This document shows, in pieces, positions 49,491 through 60,825 of a stretch of DNA of 64,000 nucleotides; position 1 is the first letter of the stretch; each line of letters opens with the position of its first letter. Below the pieces are notes generated by a model, which saw only the letters and a program-made list of their open reading frames with translations, ran no database searches and was not told where the DNA came from. A program made the translations under genes and the position numbers. The stretch comes from Rhizophagus clarus. Lineage: Eukaryota; Glomeromycota; Glomeromycetes; Glomerales; Glomeraceae. The DNA lies in the NCBI GenBank assembly GCA_015698045.1, contig BLAL01000075.1:248001-312000 (forward strand), in the 5' to 3' direction.

Positions 49491-50640
49491 CGGATTTGCG
49501 GAATCGGCCTAAATTAAGGATTTATAGAATTTAACAAAAAAGATGAAATAAAATGTGACTTCTGTTTCACAACCCCTAATTCAAATTGTATTACATGATC
49601 ATCTGATAAAAAAAAACGATTTTTTGCTTTTGAAATAACAAAATACGTCCCATAAATACATAAACAACGCGAAAGTCAACAATGGGTTTTTAAGGTTAAT
49701 AATGGGTTTATGATACAACCAAAAATTTCATGTTGTTTGCATATTAAACATAGTAAATAATTATTTTTTTTTACTTTCTAACGCTCACTATTATGCAAAG
49801 AAATAATAAGAAATTGTAAAGGTTTAGGACTATGGACTAAACTTGGTATGGTTTATTTGTTTATTTTTTATATCGTATTTTAAGAGATTTTAAGACTGCT
49901 TTGAGCAATAACAAAGGTTTATTATTGTTAGTTTTAAAGTTAGATAAATTTTATTGTTCAAATATCTGAGAGGGTGGAGAGGCTTTATGTGACCTTTATT
50001 TCTTATTAATAAAAAGATTTCTTTTTAATACTATTAGAATCACCGCTACTTAATTGTTATTTTTGTGAATTTTCTTCTGATTTAAATTAAAACCTATAAG
50101 GAAAATAATTTTTTTTTAGCGTAAAGAAGATTTTGAAGTGATTAGATCATTTCTAAATTAATTGACTTTTTCACTCAATTTGGATTTTCAGTTGTACTGA
50201 TCTTCAAGACTCAATATAAAATTGTCTGAATTAGGAAATACGCAATGTGAACTCGAGAAATGCGTTTTATAATAATGCTTAAAGCTTAAAGCATTTATGC
50301 ATAATGAATAATGCATATGCTTATGCTTAGGCTTCTTTTGACATCAAAAGAGTAAAATTGCGATTTAGGCCTTCCTGTGCCACTTTCATTGTATGTTTAG
50401 TTGAGTCATCAAATAATAAGTTTCTGCAAATTTTTTAATTTCGTTGATCCTACTTTTTAATTTTGTTGATCCCATCAAGAAACCCATCAATTGTACCCGC
50501 TAAAAACAAAAGTTTATTAATAAATTCTGCCAAAAAAACAACCAGGACTAAAGAAAATTATTAAATAGGTTATATTAGAGAAAGAAAAAAATAAACATAA
50601 AATAATTTTTTTTATTAAATGATTAATCAATCATTTTTGT
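49491..50640. other. Start of the ~9.3 kb insertion block
   Basis: No gene is seen. ATGCGCGGATTTGCGGAAT (about 49485) is an imperfect inverse of ATTCTGCAAATCTGCAGATATG at 58724 (18 of 22), possibly the outer arms of the inserted block. At 50278-50334 GCTTAAAGC / GCTTATGCTTAGGCTT words occur, whose inverse array is at 52901-52955. Confidence 0.35.
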
Positions 50641-51590
50641 TATTTTTTTCATTAAAATGTCAAAACGATTAACAATCAAGAAAATTATTTTCTTAATCAA
50701 AATAATTAAGAAAAAATTGTTTTTTCTAAAGTCATTTTTTTTAAACAAAAAAATTTAATTAAGAAAAACAATTGTTTTTTTATTATTGAAAAAATGGTAA
50801 AAATGATAAACAATAGAGTATTTTTTTTTTTAAAAAAAAGAAAAGAAAAATAATTTTTTCGTTATTCAGTTTAAAAATTATTTAAGAAATAGTTTATTTT
50901 ATTTTGATTTTCCAGTTTAAAAAAAAAAAACAAATAATTTTTTAATGAATTTATTAGTATTCGGTTAAAAAAACTGTTAAAAATAAATTATTAATCATTT
51001 GGTTTAATAAACAAATTTTTTAATTATTTGGTTTAATGATTGTTAAATCAAGCATTAGGTAGTTATAAAAACCATAAAAAAATTCATTTTTTTTTGATTA
51101 TAGAAAAAAAATCATTTTTCTTAATCAAATAATTAAAGAAAAAATTGTTTTTTTTTTATTTTTCCAATTAAACAACTAAAAAAAAAATCATTTTTTTTTT
51201 AAGTGAAATGATTAAAAAAAATCACTTTTCGATTAAAATAATTGAAAACAATTTGAAAAAAATAGTTCAAACTATTTTAAAAAATACGCCATTTTTAAGA
51301 AAATAATTAAAAAAATAGAGCATTTTTTTTTTAAAAAAAAAAAAAAGAACAATTTTTCGTTATTTAACTTAAAATCATTAAAAAAAATAGTTTACTTTCA
51401 ATAATTTATTTCTTAACAGTTCTTTTAACCGAATAATAACAAATAAATTTTTTTTTTTTTAAACCAGAAATTTGGTTTAATAAATAAATTTTTTAATTAT
51501 TGATTTATTAAACCGTTAAATTAAGTATTAAGTAGTTAAAAAATCTCTAAAAAAATTAATTTTATTCAATTTTTTATTTTTATTTTTATG
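50641..51590. repeat. A/T low-complexity block with AATTATTTGGTTTAAT words
   Basis: Runs of A or T alternate with recurring words (CATTTTT, AATTATTTGGTTTAATAA, TTAAACCGTTAAA). A decayed simple-sequence array, also seen at 56150-56960. Non-coding. Confidence 0.6.
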
Positions 51591-51595
51591 TATGG

Positions 51596-52620
51596 GTGTC
51601 AGTTAGGAACCTAACATGACACGAATTTAAGTAAATTATTTACATGAAGAACAAAAATTTGAATATACATTAAAATACTAAATTGCAAAAAAGAATAATC
51701 TACTTAAACTGGTGAACTAAGCAAGGAAAGGTCAACACTAATGTGAAAGTACAACATCGAGTTGAAACCCTTCACGGTCAGTTAATCCTAATCATAGTCA
51801 CTACCTCTCTTACAGCCAATCTAAAGACTGGGTAAGTCGAAGCCCGTACCCCGCAGATATCCTATGACTAACACCGCCAGCCCCCAAGATAAGTATATCT
51901 ACTCTGCACTGGTCAGTAAGGTCAAAAAACAAAAATTTCTCCAAGTGACTATATTCCAGAGTAATATTACTACCTATTAATAATCCCTACAAGCAGGTTG
52001 GCCAACTTGGCTGCATCCAGACAAACCATTTAGATCTCCAAGATTAACGAACAGCATACCCAATAGAAAAAACTAAAAACTGCAGTAAAAACCCATGATA
52101 GTCCAACATGTGCTCAACATAATCTCACCTGATCAAAAACTGATCACCAAGATCTGCACCCTCCTTACACAAACACCCAACTCTCTCAAAAGGAAATAAT
52201 CACCAAGCCACCTATGTCGATCAATTTTGGGATACCCCCCTACCCCTCAGAAAAACTCCAAAAAGTAGGAGGCAAAACAAAAAGACAAGAAAATACACCA
52301 AAAAATAAGAAAAATCATAACCCTGGAAAACCATCCGCTAAAACAGGGGAAAAAACCAGGTAAAGGAGGAAATAACACCAAACAGCACCAGGAACAACAC
52401 CTTTAAAAAGAAAGCGAACCTTCTCTACTAAGCATCTTGAAAATTTCTCTCTTCCAGCTTGAAGTCTTCGACCTCATCTTCAAAGTTGTTAAAAACATAA
52501 TAACAGCACCGCTGGACCCAATAAAGACAAGTAGCGGACTGCAAGTTGGTGTGTGAATAATTATTGCATGTGTAGGGCAGCTTCTTTACACAGTACTCTT
52601 CACTTAAGGGTTCTTCCCAT
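51596..52620. mobile_element. Possible solo LTR fossil (~1,025 bp)
   Basis: A non-coding block distinctly richer in G+C than the simple repeats on both sides. It begins next to a near-palindrome (TGTCAGTTAGGAACCTAAC then ATGACA), ends TTCCCA and is flanked by the 5 bp direct repeat TATGG (51591-51595; 52621-52625). Size, TG/CA-like ends and a 5 bp duplication would fit a solo LTR of an LTR retrotransposon. No internal region is present. Family and age are not decided; another class of non-coding element is possible. Confidence 0.35.
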
Positions 52621-52625
52621 ATGGC

Positions 52626-53239
52626 GAAATAATATTTTCAAAATGCGAAATAAAAAGAAGGAGAGAGAGTTTTTTATTTAATTTTATTCAATTTAACCCA
52701 AATAAAAGAATTTAAGGCGTTTTTTTTCTATAATAGGCAAAATAATTGGTCAATCATTTCATTTTGACTGGATTTTCACCTTAATTTCTCCATTCCGCCT
52801 TTGTTTATACACACATGTACAGTTGCCAAAGTTATCACGGATATGAAGATAATTTCCTTTTTGATAAAAAAAGGTCATTTTAATTTTATAATATATATAT
52901 TAAGCTTAAGCATAAGCCTAAGCATAAGCCTAAGCTTAAGCTCAAGCTTAAGCATGAAAAAAATTGATTGAGCATTTCTTTAGACTAATTTTTTACAAAA
53001 CCTCTTCCTGTGCCAGTAAGAACAACCATTAATTTTATAAATCATAAAATATTCGCTTATTTTAATTTCTTTTTTGTTGATCAAAATTGAATAAAAACTC
53101 TTTCGTTTTTGTTTCTCTGATAATCATTTTTCCTAAACATACAAAAAATAAGTCAATTTTAACTTATTTAAAATAAAAAAAAATTCGAAAGTAAATACTT
53201 TCAAAATTACGTTCAAGAAGGTGTCTGAAAACAAAAAAA
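52626..53239. repeat. AAGC(C/T)TAAGC array and AT-rich DNA
   Basis: 52901-52955 is a run of AAGCTTAAGC / AAGCATAAGCCTAAGC words, inverse in orientation to 50278-50334. The rest is AT-rich without features. Confidence 0.5.
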
Positions 53240-54230
53240 TTCGTTAATTTAATAAAAAAAAAATGATTTTCTTAATCGTTTTAATAACAAAAAATAAATA
53301 ATAACAAAAGAAAAAATGATTTTCTTAATCGTTTTTAATAACAAAAAAAAAGTAATAACAAAAGTAAAAACGATTTTTTTAATCGTTTTTAATAACAAAA
53401 AAAAAGTAATAACAAAAGAAAAAATGATTTTCTTAATTGTTTTTAATAACAAAAGAAAAAAACAATTTGTTAATCATTTTTAATAACAAAAATGATTTTC
53501 TTTATTATTTTTAATAACAAAAGAAATAAACGATTTGCTAATCGTTTTTAATAAGAAAAAAAAATGATTTGTTAATCGTTTTTAATAACAAAAGAAAAAA
53601 ATGATTTGTTAATCATTTTTAATAACAAAAGAAAAAAATGATTTGTTAATCGTTTTTAATAACAAAAGAAAAAAAATCGCTTTTAATAACAAAAAAAAAA
53701 TGATTTTCTTAATTGTTTTTAATAACAAAAAAAAATGATTTAATAACAAAAAAAAATGATTTAATAACAAAAAAACGATTTAATAACAAAAAAAAACGAT
53801 TTAATAACAAAAAAAAAATGATTTAATAACAAAAAAAAATGATTTTCTTAATCGTTTTTAATAACAAAAAAAAAGTAATAACAAAAGAAAAAATGATTTT
53901 CCTAATCGTTTTTAATAACAAAAAAAAAGTAATAACAAAAGAAAAAACAATTTTCTTAGTCATTTTTAATAATAAAAGAAAAAAATGATTTTCTTAATCG
54001 TTTTTGATAACAAAAGAAAAAAATGATTTTCTTAATCATTTTTGATAACAAAAGAAAAAAATGATTTTCTTAATCGTTTTTAATAACAAAAAAAAATGAT
54101 TTTCTTTATCGTTTTTAATAACAAAAGAAAAAAAGGATTTTCTTAATCGTTTTTAATAACAAAAGAAAAAAACGATTTGTTATCATTTTTAATAACAAAA
54201 AAAAAAGATTTATTAATCATTTTTAATAAC
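53240..54230. repeat. Degenerate minisatellite: CGTTTTTAATAACAAAA(G)AAAAAATGATTT units
   Basis: About 25 irregular units of roughly 20-45 bp, each combining AATAACAAAA, a run of A and a (C/A)GATTT(T/G)CTTAATCG stretch. They are the decayed precursor-like version of the orderly array that follows. Confidence 0.8.
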
Positions 54231-54565
54231 AAAAAAAGCGATTTATTAATCATTTTTAATAATAAAAAAAGCGATTTATTAATCATTTTTAATAATAAAA
54301 AAAGCGATTTATTAATCGTTTTTAATAATAAAAAAAGCGATTTATTAATCGTTTTTAATAATAAAAAAAGCGATTTATTAATCGTTTTTAATAATAAAAA
54401 AAGCGATTTATTAATCGTTTTTAATAACAAAAAAAGTGATTTATTAATCGTTTTTAATAACAAAAAAAGCGATTTATTAATCGTTTTTAATAACAAAAAA
54501 AGCGATTTATTAATCGTTTTTAATAACAAAAAAAGCGATTTATTAATCGTTTTTAATAACAAAAA
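54231..54565. repeat. Orderly 33 bp minisatellite, about 10 units
   Basis: The unit is AAAAAAAGCGATTTATTAAT plus CGTTTTTAATAA(C/T). Units within the array differ at only one or two positions. Because 33 is divisible by 3 and the unit lacks stops in two frames, long artificial readings appear on both strands (LLKTINKSLF and DLLIVFNNKKS repeats); they are not genes. Confidence 0.9.
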
Positions 54566-55037
54566 AAATTATTAATCATTTTTAATAATCGTTTTTAGTA
54601 ATAAAAAACTGATTTAAATATAAAAATACCAGGACTAATAGTTTTGGCATTTTTTTTCAGCATTTTTTGTTGGGTCAATGGGTCAGATCAGGTACCCGAT
54701 TAACACTGACCCAACCCAAGAATTTTGGGTCAACCAGTCAGGTCAGATTTGGAGCTCTAGCAAAACATTTTTTTGAAATTAAATTATATATATCTGATAT
54801 CAAAAAATGCACAACGTTTTTTAATATCAAAAAAAACCGTTTTCCAACATTTATGCTTTTTATCGCGTTGTTAAAAATGCGCAACATTTTTCCCATATCA
54901 AAAAATGTTTTCGCAACATTTTTTATCAAATTATCAAAAAAGCACTGCGAAGCATTTTTTTTTGTTAAATTGTATATGTTAAACTTTATTAAATTATACA
55001 TTAAAAAATGTTTCGCACTGTTTTTTGACAAATTATA
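54566..55037. other. Intergenic DNA with a GGGTCA-rich stretch
   Basis: 54670-54750 contains several GGGTCA / TGACCC words (TTGGGTCAATGGGTCAGATC, CTGACCCAACCC, TTGGGTCAACCAGTCAGG). Further on are repeated GCAACATTTTT / AAAAATG(T/C)GCAA words. No gene. Confidence 0.4.
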
Positions 55038-55045
55038 TACGTTGG

Positions 55046-55188
55046 CAGTGATGTGCATTTTATGCTTCCAATGAAATAAAATTCGATTGGAAGCTTCCAA
55101 TCCAAATGAATTTATTAGGGAATTATGCTTCCAAACCTTCCAAAAGTGCTTCCAAGAGTGTTTCCAATCTTCCAAGTGCACATCACTG
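55046..55188. mobile_element. hAT-type MITE, 143 bp
   Basis: Inverted ends CAGTGATGTGCA and TGCACATCACTG match the hAT terminal consensus. The 8 bp duplication TACGTTGG lies outside both (55038-55045; 55189-55196). The interior carries CTTCCAA words in several copies. Confidence 0.9.
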
Positions 55189-55196
55189 TACGTTGG

Positions 55197-56149
55197 TAAA
55201 TGTCTTTTATTAAATTATAATTAAAGTCGAGTCAACATGGGTCAGTTCGCGAGTTTGATTTGAGGATCTTATAGTCACATGACATTCGAGTTGATTCTGA
55301 GTTTATATTAATACTCGACTCAGTTAGCCCAGGTGTCAATTCACCAACTTTACGACAACCATGCAAAAACATGGACAATGTTTGAGTGGACCTTTACCAT
55401 CTAAGATTAACAATCTCATCTCTGACTTTTTGAGTCATGGGAGAGCTGAGAAGAAGATGGAGGAATGAGATGATGATAATGAACATCTTATTATCTAATT
55501 GTTTATTTTTTAGATCAAAGTAAAAAAAATTATATGTGAAAAATAATACAGACAGATTGTCTATTACTATGGCATATCAGGACAGACAAAATCATGTTTA
55601 TTATTACACAATAAATGTTTAATAAACACTAATTTTACATACTGCATATTTTACACTTTAAATGTTTATAGATAAATTCAAAATTTTTTAGATTAATTTG
55701 GTTATTTTTTGGAGGACAAATGTGAAATTAAAATATACATATATATAATATATGGAAATCTAAACTAAGTAATCAAAAATAAATAGGGATTAAATATTTG
55801 CATATAAAGTCATATCTTAAAGCATTTAAATAATCGATCTAAGTAAACATGATTTATCTGTTCATGTTAAGCATTTATTTAGACAATAATATTATTCAGG
55901 TTTACCACTGCCACACATATTGTAAGTGATGATAAAAATTTAGCAATGAAAATTTGCTAAGGACTCAGATCAAGGTTTAACAATAAAAATACCACAATTG
56001 ATTAACTGTCAATATATTTAAACTAAGTTCACTAACTGTACTAAAAGACCCTAGTTATTTACTTAAAATTTTTAGTTCATAAACTGTTAAAAGAATAATT
56101 ATTACTGAATCATTTCAACTTAACAGCACAAAATTATAATTTTAAGTTA
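55197..56149. other. Intergenic DNA
   Basis: No supported gene. The first 150 bp contain GAGTCAACATGGGTCAGTTC, similar to the GGGTCA stretch at 54.7 kb, so the hAT MITE probably landed within that older repeat. Confidence 0.4.
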
Positions 56150-57029
56150 TTTAGTTTAATAAAATCAAAAAAAATTTTTTTTTAACTATCTGGTTTAATT
56201 GATCACTAAAAAATAAATTATTTTTTTTAATTATCCGATTATAAGCCAATAATTTAATTATCCAGTTTAAATAAATCATTAAAAAAAAAATAAAATTGAT
56301 TTTTTGATTTATACAGTTTAATAAACTGTTAAAAAAAATTAAATAAACTTAACTATTCGATTTAATAAATCATAAAGAAAAGGTAAAAAAAATTAAAGTA
56401 TTCAATTTAAAACCACTAAAAATTATTTTTTTTTAAAAAAAATAAATTATTTAATCTGGGAAAAAAAGAATTATTAACCGGTTAAAAAAAATTAATCCAT
56501 TAAAAAAAATGAATTATTAACCTGTTAAAAAAAATATTAATCCATTAAAAATAAGCATTATTAATCCATTAGAAAAATAAATTAATTATTTCAGTCTAAT
56601 AGAATAAATCAATAAAAAAAATTAATATTTTTTAATTATCCAGTTTAATAAATAAACTGCTAAAGCATTTGTTACATTATTAATTTTTATCAAGTAAATA
56701 ATTAAAACAAATTAATTTAAGTAATTTTAATAAAAAAAAATGCGTAATCATTTAGCAAAAAAACAATATTAGTCACTTTTTATTAATCTTTTTTTGACAA
56801 AAATGATATAAATACTTTTATATTAAAGTAAAAATTATATTAATACTTTTCTATTGATAGTTTAATAAAAATAATTTTATTAATCATTTTTGTTATTTAC
56901 TTTTAATAGAAATAATATTAGTTTTATTTTAATCTTTTTAAATAAAAATGATTTAACATTTTTTTTTTAGGTATTGCTCAACACCACAATCATGTGATTT
57001 ATAAAAAAAATTTTATTGGCTAATTTATG
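56150..57029. repeat. A/T low-complexity block
   Basis: TTAATAAA(T/C)C and CCATTAAAAAAAAT words recur, as at 50641-51590. CTCAACACCACAATCATGTG at 56978 has a weak inverse partner at 58375-58405. Confidence 0.5.
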
Positions 57030-57464
57030 ATTTTATTTATACATAATTTTATAAAAAAATTGAATGCGCTGCAATATATAAGAAAGAACGGGAAAATACA
57101 ATAAAATAGGACAATAAAGAAGACAAAGGAAGAATAAAAGAGAAAGGAAAGATACATGAAAATGGACAAAGGAAATGAAGTAGGAACAAGAGAAACAAAG
57201 AAAGAATAAGAATGAATGAAAAAAGCAAAAGGGAATTAAAAGGAATAAAAAAAACAATGGATGGTGAAAAAGGAATGAAAGAAATGAATGGCAAATGAAA
57301 AAGAAAAAAGGAGCAAAGGAGGAATAAATCAACAAAGAAACAAAAAAGTAACAAAAGAAGCCAAAGATCAATGAAAGAAGCCAAAGATCATTGAAGGAGA
57401 TAAGAATCAAATCAACAAAAGAAATAAGAAAAGGATTGATGAAAGAGATAAGGATCAATGAAAG
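57030..57464. repeat. Purine-strand tract (A/G-rich)
   Basis: The plus strand is almost entirely A and G with GAAAGAA, GGAAAGA and AAAGGAA words. The Phe/Ser/Leu-rich minus-strand readings (up to 145 residues) result from this strand bias. Confidence 0.7.
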
Positions 57465-57695
57465 AAACAAGAATTAACAAAAGAAACAAGAATTAACAAA
57501 AGAAGCAAGAATTAACAAAAAAAACAAGAATTAACAAAAGAAACAAGAATTAACAAAAGAAACAAGAATTAACAAAAGAAACAAGAATTAACAAAAGAAA
57601 CAAGAATTAACAAAAGAAACAAGAATTAACAAAAGAAACAAGAATTAACAAAAGAAACAAGAATTAACAAAAGAAACAAGAATTAACAAAAAAAT
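57465..57695. repeat. 19 bp minisatellite, about 12 units
   Basis: Unit CAAGAATTAACAAAAGAAA repeated head to tail with nearly no variation after the first few copies. Confidence 0.92.
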
Positions 57696-58410
57696 AAAAT
57701 CAACAAAACCAACAAAAGGAATAAAGGCAAAGTAAGAGAAATAATGGGAAAAAAATGAAAGATACCGAAACACCCACTCATAAAATATAAAAAGAAAACA
57801 GTTAATGTCATCTTAAAAGAAAATAAAATAATAAGAGAAAGAGACGAAGTAGACTCACTTGAATCTAAAAAAGAGATAAAAAGATTAGTAAAAGAACAAA
57901 AGAACAAACAAAAAGAAGAAAAAAAGTAAAACTCACTTCGATTTCTGTCAAAATGGAACTAAAAACAGACGTGTCTAAAAAAAAGAACAAGCAAGTTAAT
58001 AAAGAATAAGGAAAAGGAAAATAAATGCAGAAAAAAGCTTACCTATTACTGGTACTTTGAAATCAGAATCTACTGTTTAATAAACAAAAAGAAAAAAAAT
58101 TGATATGTTAGGAACGTGTTGTTAAAGTCAATTTAAAAAAAATGATCTTTTCCTTACTAAATCCTCACACGTCTGAAGGTCCAGCTACCTAAAAAAGAAA
58201 ACTGAAATGTAAGTAGAACATTTGATAAAAGAAAAAAAATTCGATAAAAAAAACTTTTCGTAATCCCTACCAAAATTCTACATGTTAAAAGCCGCACCTA
58301 AAAAATTAACAAGAAAAATAATTAAAATAAATCGCATCTATCTAAATAAATAAACTGATTAGGTGTGTAACATATAAACATGTGATGTGGTGTTTAACAC
58401 CATTGGTGCA
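57696..58410. other. A-rich DNA at the end of the insertion block
   Basis: A/G-rich at first, then mixed. ACATGTGATGTGGTGTTTAA at about 58377 is a weak inverse of the sequence at 56978. No gene. Confidence 0.4.
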
Positions 58411-58857
58411 TTTTATAGTTTTTGTTAATTATTTTTACATCCAATAAAATCCAATAAACGAGTACTAGGTACGGCATATATACTTATATATCATAGGAGG
58501 TCGAAGTCCCCTAAATAAGCGCATATTCTAGTTTTAAAGAATAAATAATTTATTGCAAAAATAAATAATTTAACTAATATTAAACCAATTTTCATGAAAA
58601 TACTGTGATTAGATATTACTCAAATTTTGCTTTTATTTGAATATAAATTTGCTTGACTTAAATTATAAGATATCAAAATACATGATTTTTTATTTATTTC
58701 ACGTACATTTATTAAATTCAATTCTGCAAATCTGCAGATATGATTTTGATGGACTAATACGTTATTGGAATGCTAATAAACAATTAAATCTATTAATTAA
58801 GATTTGACAGGTGAAAGAATATAAAATGGTAAAATAAAATGTACAAAGATGAATTAC
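58411..58857. other. Junction side of the insertion block
   Basis: No gene is seen. ATTCTGCAAATCTGCAGATATG (58724) is the possible inverse partner of 49485. Kinase homology starts at 58858. Confidence 0.35.
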
Positions 58858-59340
58858 CAGATCACGGTGGATAATTCATTTGTCATGTAAGCATAATATA
58901 GCACAAATCAACTGAAGTGTCATGTTAAATTTATTATTCCAAGTAAGATTATCAAAATGTTCCTTCAAATACTCTCGAAGATACCACTGTCTGCATATTC
59001 CATTACAAACCAATATTTATTTGAATTATCATCCCAATTTTCTTTATAAATAAAATTATTAAACTCAAGAATTTACAGTCAGATTATGTATAATATAATA
59101 GGAAATATATCACAACTATTGCAATGCCACAGAAATGAATAATATTCTTATGATCATCCACTTCACATTGTATTTTAAGTTAAGCACTAAATAGAATTTT
59201 AAATTAAAAGTATATAAATTTTTAAAGCAAAAAGAATACATATCATTACCTCTTTAACAATTTCTTTAATCGTAGCATTATTAAAACTAAAAAAAGATTT
59301 TAATGCCAAATAATTACGAGAACTTTTCCAGTTCACATGT
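58858..59340 (-). pseudogene. N-lobe piece of the split kinase gene
   Basis: Reads VNWKSSRNYLALKSFF with the beta3 Lys, then NNATIKEIVKE and a GT donor at 59249. After an intron come CEVDDHKNIIHFCGIA, then NKYWFVMEYADSG, YLREYLKEHFDNLTW, and finally IIHRDL at 58858, where homology stops abruptly. One frameshift and one stop are seen. The missing continuation (catalytic loop to DFG) starts about 9.3 kb away at 49.49 kb on the same strand. Confidence 0.75.
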
Positions 59341-59690
59341 ACAGGTTGAAATTAGTTAAATAGGGTATCAATAGAGTATTAATAGGTTATCAATTGGCTA
59401 TCAATAAGCTACCCTATTGGTAGCCTATTGAACTTGCGCCATAATCCGTCACCAATCGGGCAGGCTGATTGATAGCCGATTGATAACTTATTGATAACCT
59501 ATTAGTATCCTATTGGTATTTTTATTAAATAGGGTATCAATAGGGTATCAATCGGTTATCAATCAGCCTGCCCGATTGGTGACAGATTATGGCGCAAGTT
59601 CAATAGGCTACCAATAGGGTAGCCTATTGATAGTCGATTGATAACCTATTGATACCCTATTGATATTCTATTTAACTAATTTCGACCTGT
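59341..59690. mobile_element. Fold-back element, 350 bp near-perfect palindrome
   Basis: The two halves (about 59341-59515 and 59516-59690) are reverse complements of each other along nearly their whole length. They start ACAGGT(T/C)GAAATTAGTTAA and share GGTATCAATAG-type words and a central-arm block CTTGCGCCATAATC. It interrupts the kinase glycine-loop region after GEVYHH. No clean target duplication remains. Confidence 0.8.
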
Positions 59691-59789
59691 GATGGTAAAC
59701 TTCTCCAAAATCTCCAAAACCAAAAATTGCTAAAATTATTGAATTCGTAATTTTTAAAGTAAATTTTGGAAATAGCTTCTTCAATCCAG

Positions 59790-60439
59790 CCCTATAAAAA
59801 ATAAATGTCCGGAAAATGTTGTCAAAAATGTCCGGAAAATGTCCAGAATAATTCTGATGTGTCCAAAAAATGTCCACTTTTTTGGTACATGTCTGACACA
59901 CTTCTGATACTTAAAATTTTAATATGTCCTAACTTTGTCCAGAATTCATCCAGTATTTGTTTGGTATAAAATTTTGGACAAATTCCAGACAGTTAAACCT
60001 GGACAAATTCTGGACATAGCAAAAAAACCAGATAGACAAATTCCGGACATGAAAAAGTTCAGGACAAATTCTGGATACTATTTCCAAAAAAGGATAAATT
60101 AATTTTGTAAAAAAATGCAAAAAGCACAAAACTGACATTCAAAATCTTTTCTGTCGTACTAATTAAAATTGCAGAGCAGGCAAAAATACTATATATCTAT
60201 GATATAAAAATTCTGGGTTAAGGAATAATGATGATCATCTATCCATTGATCATCTTTTGTGGCAAAATTTTACAAAAATACATTTCTGGACAATTTCAGG
60301 ACAAATTCCTAATATCCCGGAAATGCAGTATTTTCGGAATAGTTTCCAGACACACAGTGTCCAGAATTTCTGGACAATTATTTAGACAATTTTTCTGGAA
60401 ATTTTCTGGACATTATCCGGACACATATTTTTTATAGGG
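59790..60439. mobile_element. TGTCCGGA MITE, copy 2 (650 bp)
   Basis: Same inverted ends (CCCTATAAAAAATAA) and iterons as 17883-18525, with the 3 bp duplication CAG outside both ends. It interrupts the Trp codon of the NEWINWIEEAI motif of the split kinase gene. Confidence 0.9.
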
Positions 60440-60456
60440 CAGTTAATCCACTCATT

Positions 60457-60825
60457 GGGTGTCTTCACAAATTGCATGATTAGGATCAGATTAGGATTAA
60501 GATAAGGATTAGCTTGAGATTGAGATTAACGTTCAATCTTTACAAAATTAATCATGATTGAATTTATTAAAGTATTAAATCGGCCAGAATTTAGTTATCC
60601 ATTATAAAATTTGACTGAAATTAAGATACTGTATTACATTAGAAAAATTCATGATAATTAATTTTTCATTCCTAATCTTACTCAGTAAGCAAGATTGAAA
60701 TTACATATGAAATTTCAATTATGATTAGTTTGAGATTAACCTTAATCTTAATCACATTTTTTGTGAAACTAGATTAACGTTTAATCTCAATCTTAATCTC
60801 AATGACGCAATTTGTGAAGACACCC
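60457..60825. mobile_element. MITE, 369 bp, ends GGGTGTCTTCACAAATTGC
   Basis: Near-perfect 19 bp inverted ends (GGGTGTCTTCACAAATTGC and GCAATTTGTGAAGACACCC), with ATT duplicated outside both (60454-60456; 60826-60828). The arms contain GATTAGGATTAAGAT-type words and their complements. The 3 bp duplication would fit a Harbinger-like origin. It interrupts the split kinase gene between piece 1 and piece 2. Confidence 0.85.

Noticed and set aside
54143-54575. Long readings on both strands over the 33 bp repeat (132 and 139 residues)
   Set aside because: They exist only because the repeat period is a multiple of three; pure repeat translation with no domain.
54667-55181. Overlapping 135- and 147-residue readings on opposite strands
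   Set aside because: They span the GGGTCA repeat, GCAACATTTT words and the hAT MITE; no domain.
57033-57470. 145- and 111-residue Phe/Leu/Ser-rich minus-strand readings, membrane-protein-like
   Set aside because: A by-product of the purine-rich plus strand (TTT/TCT/CTT codons); two frames look equally 'coding'.
57465-57695. CRISPR-like array
   Set aside because: Units are contiguous with no unique spacers, and the host is eukaryotic; it is a minisatellite.
56971-58410. A 1.4 kb element bounded by CAACACCACA / TGTGGTGTT words
   Set aside because: The inverse match is only about 10-12 bp with gaps and no target duplication, too weak to call.
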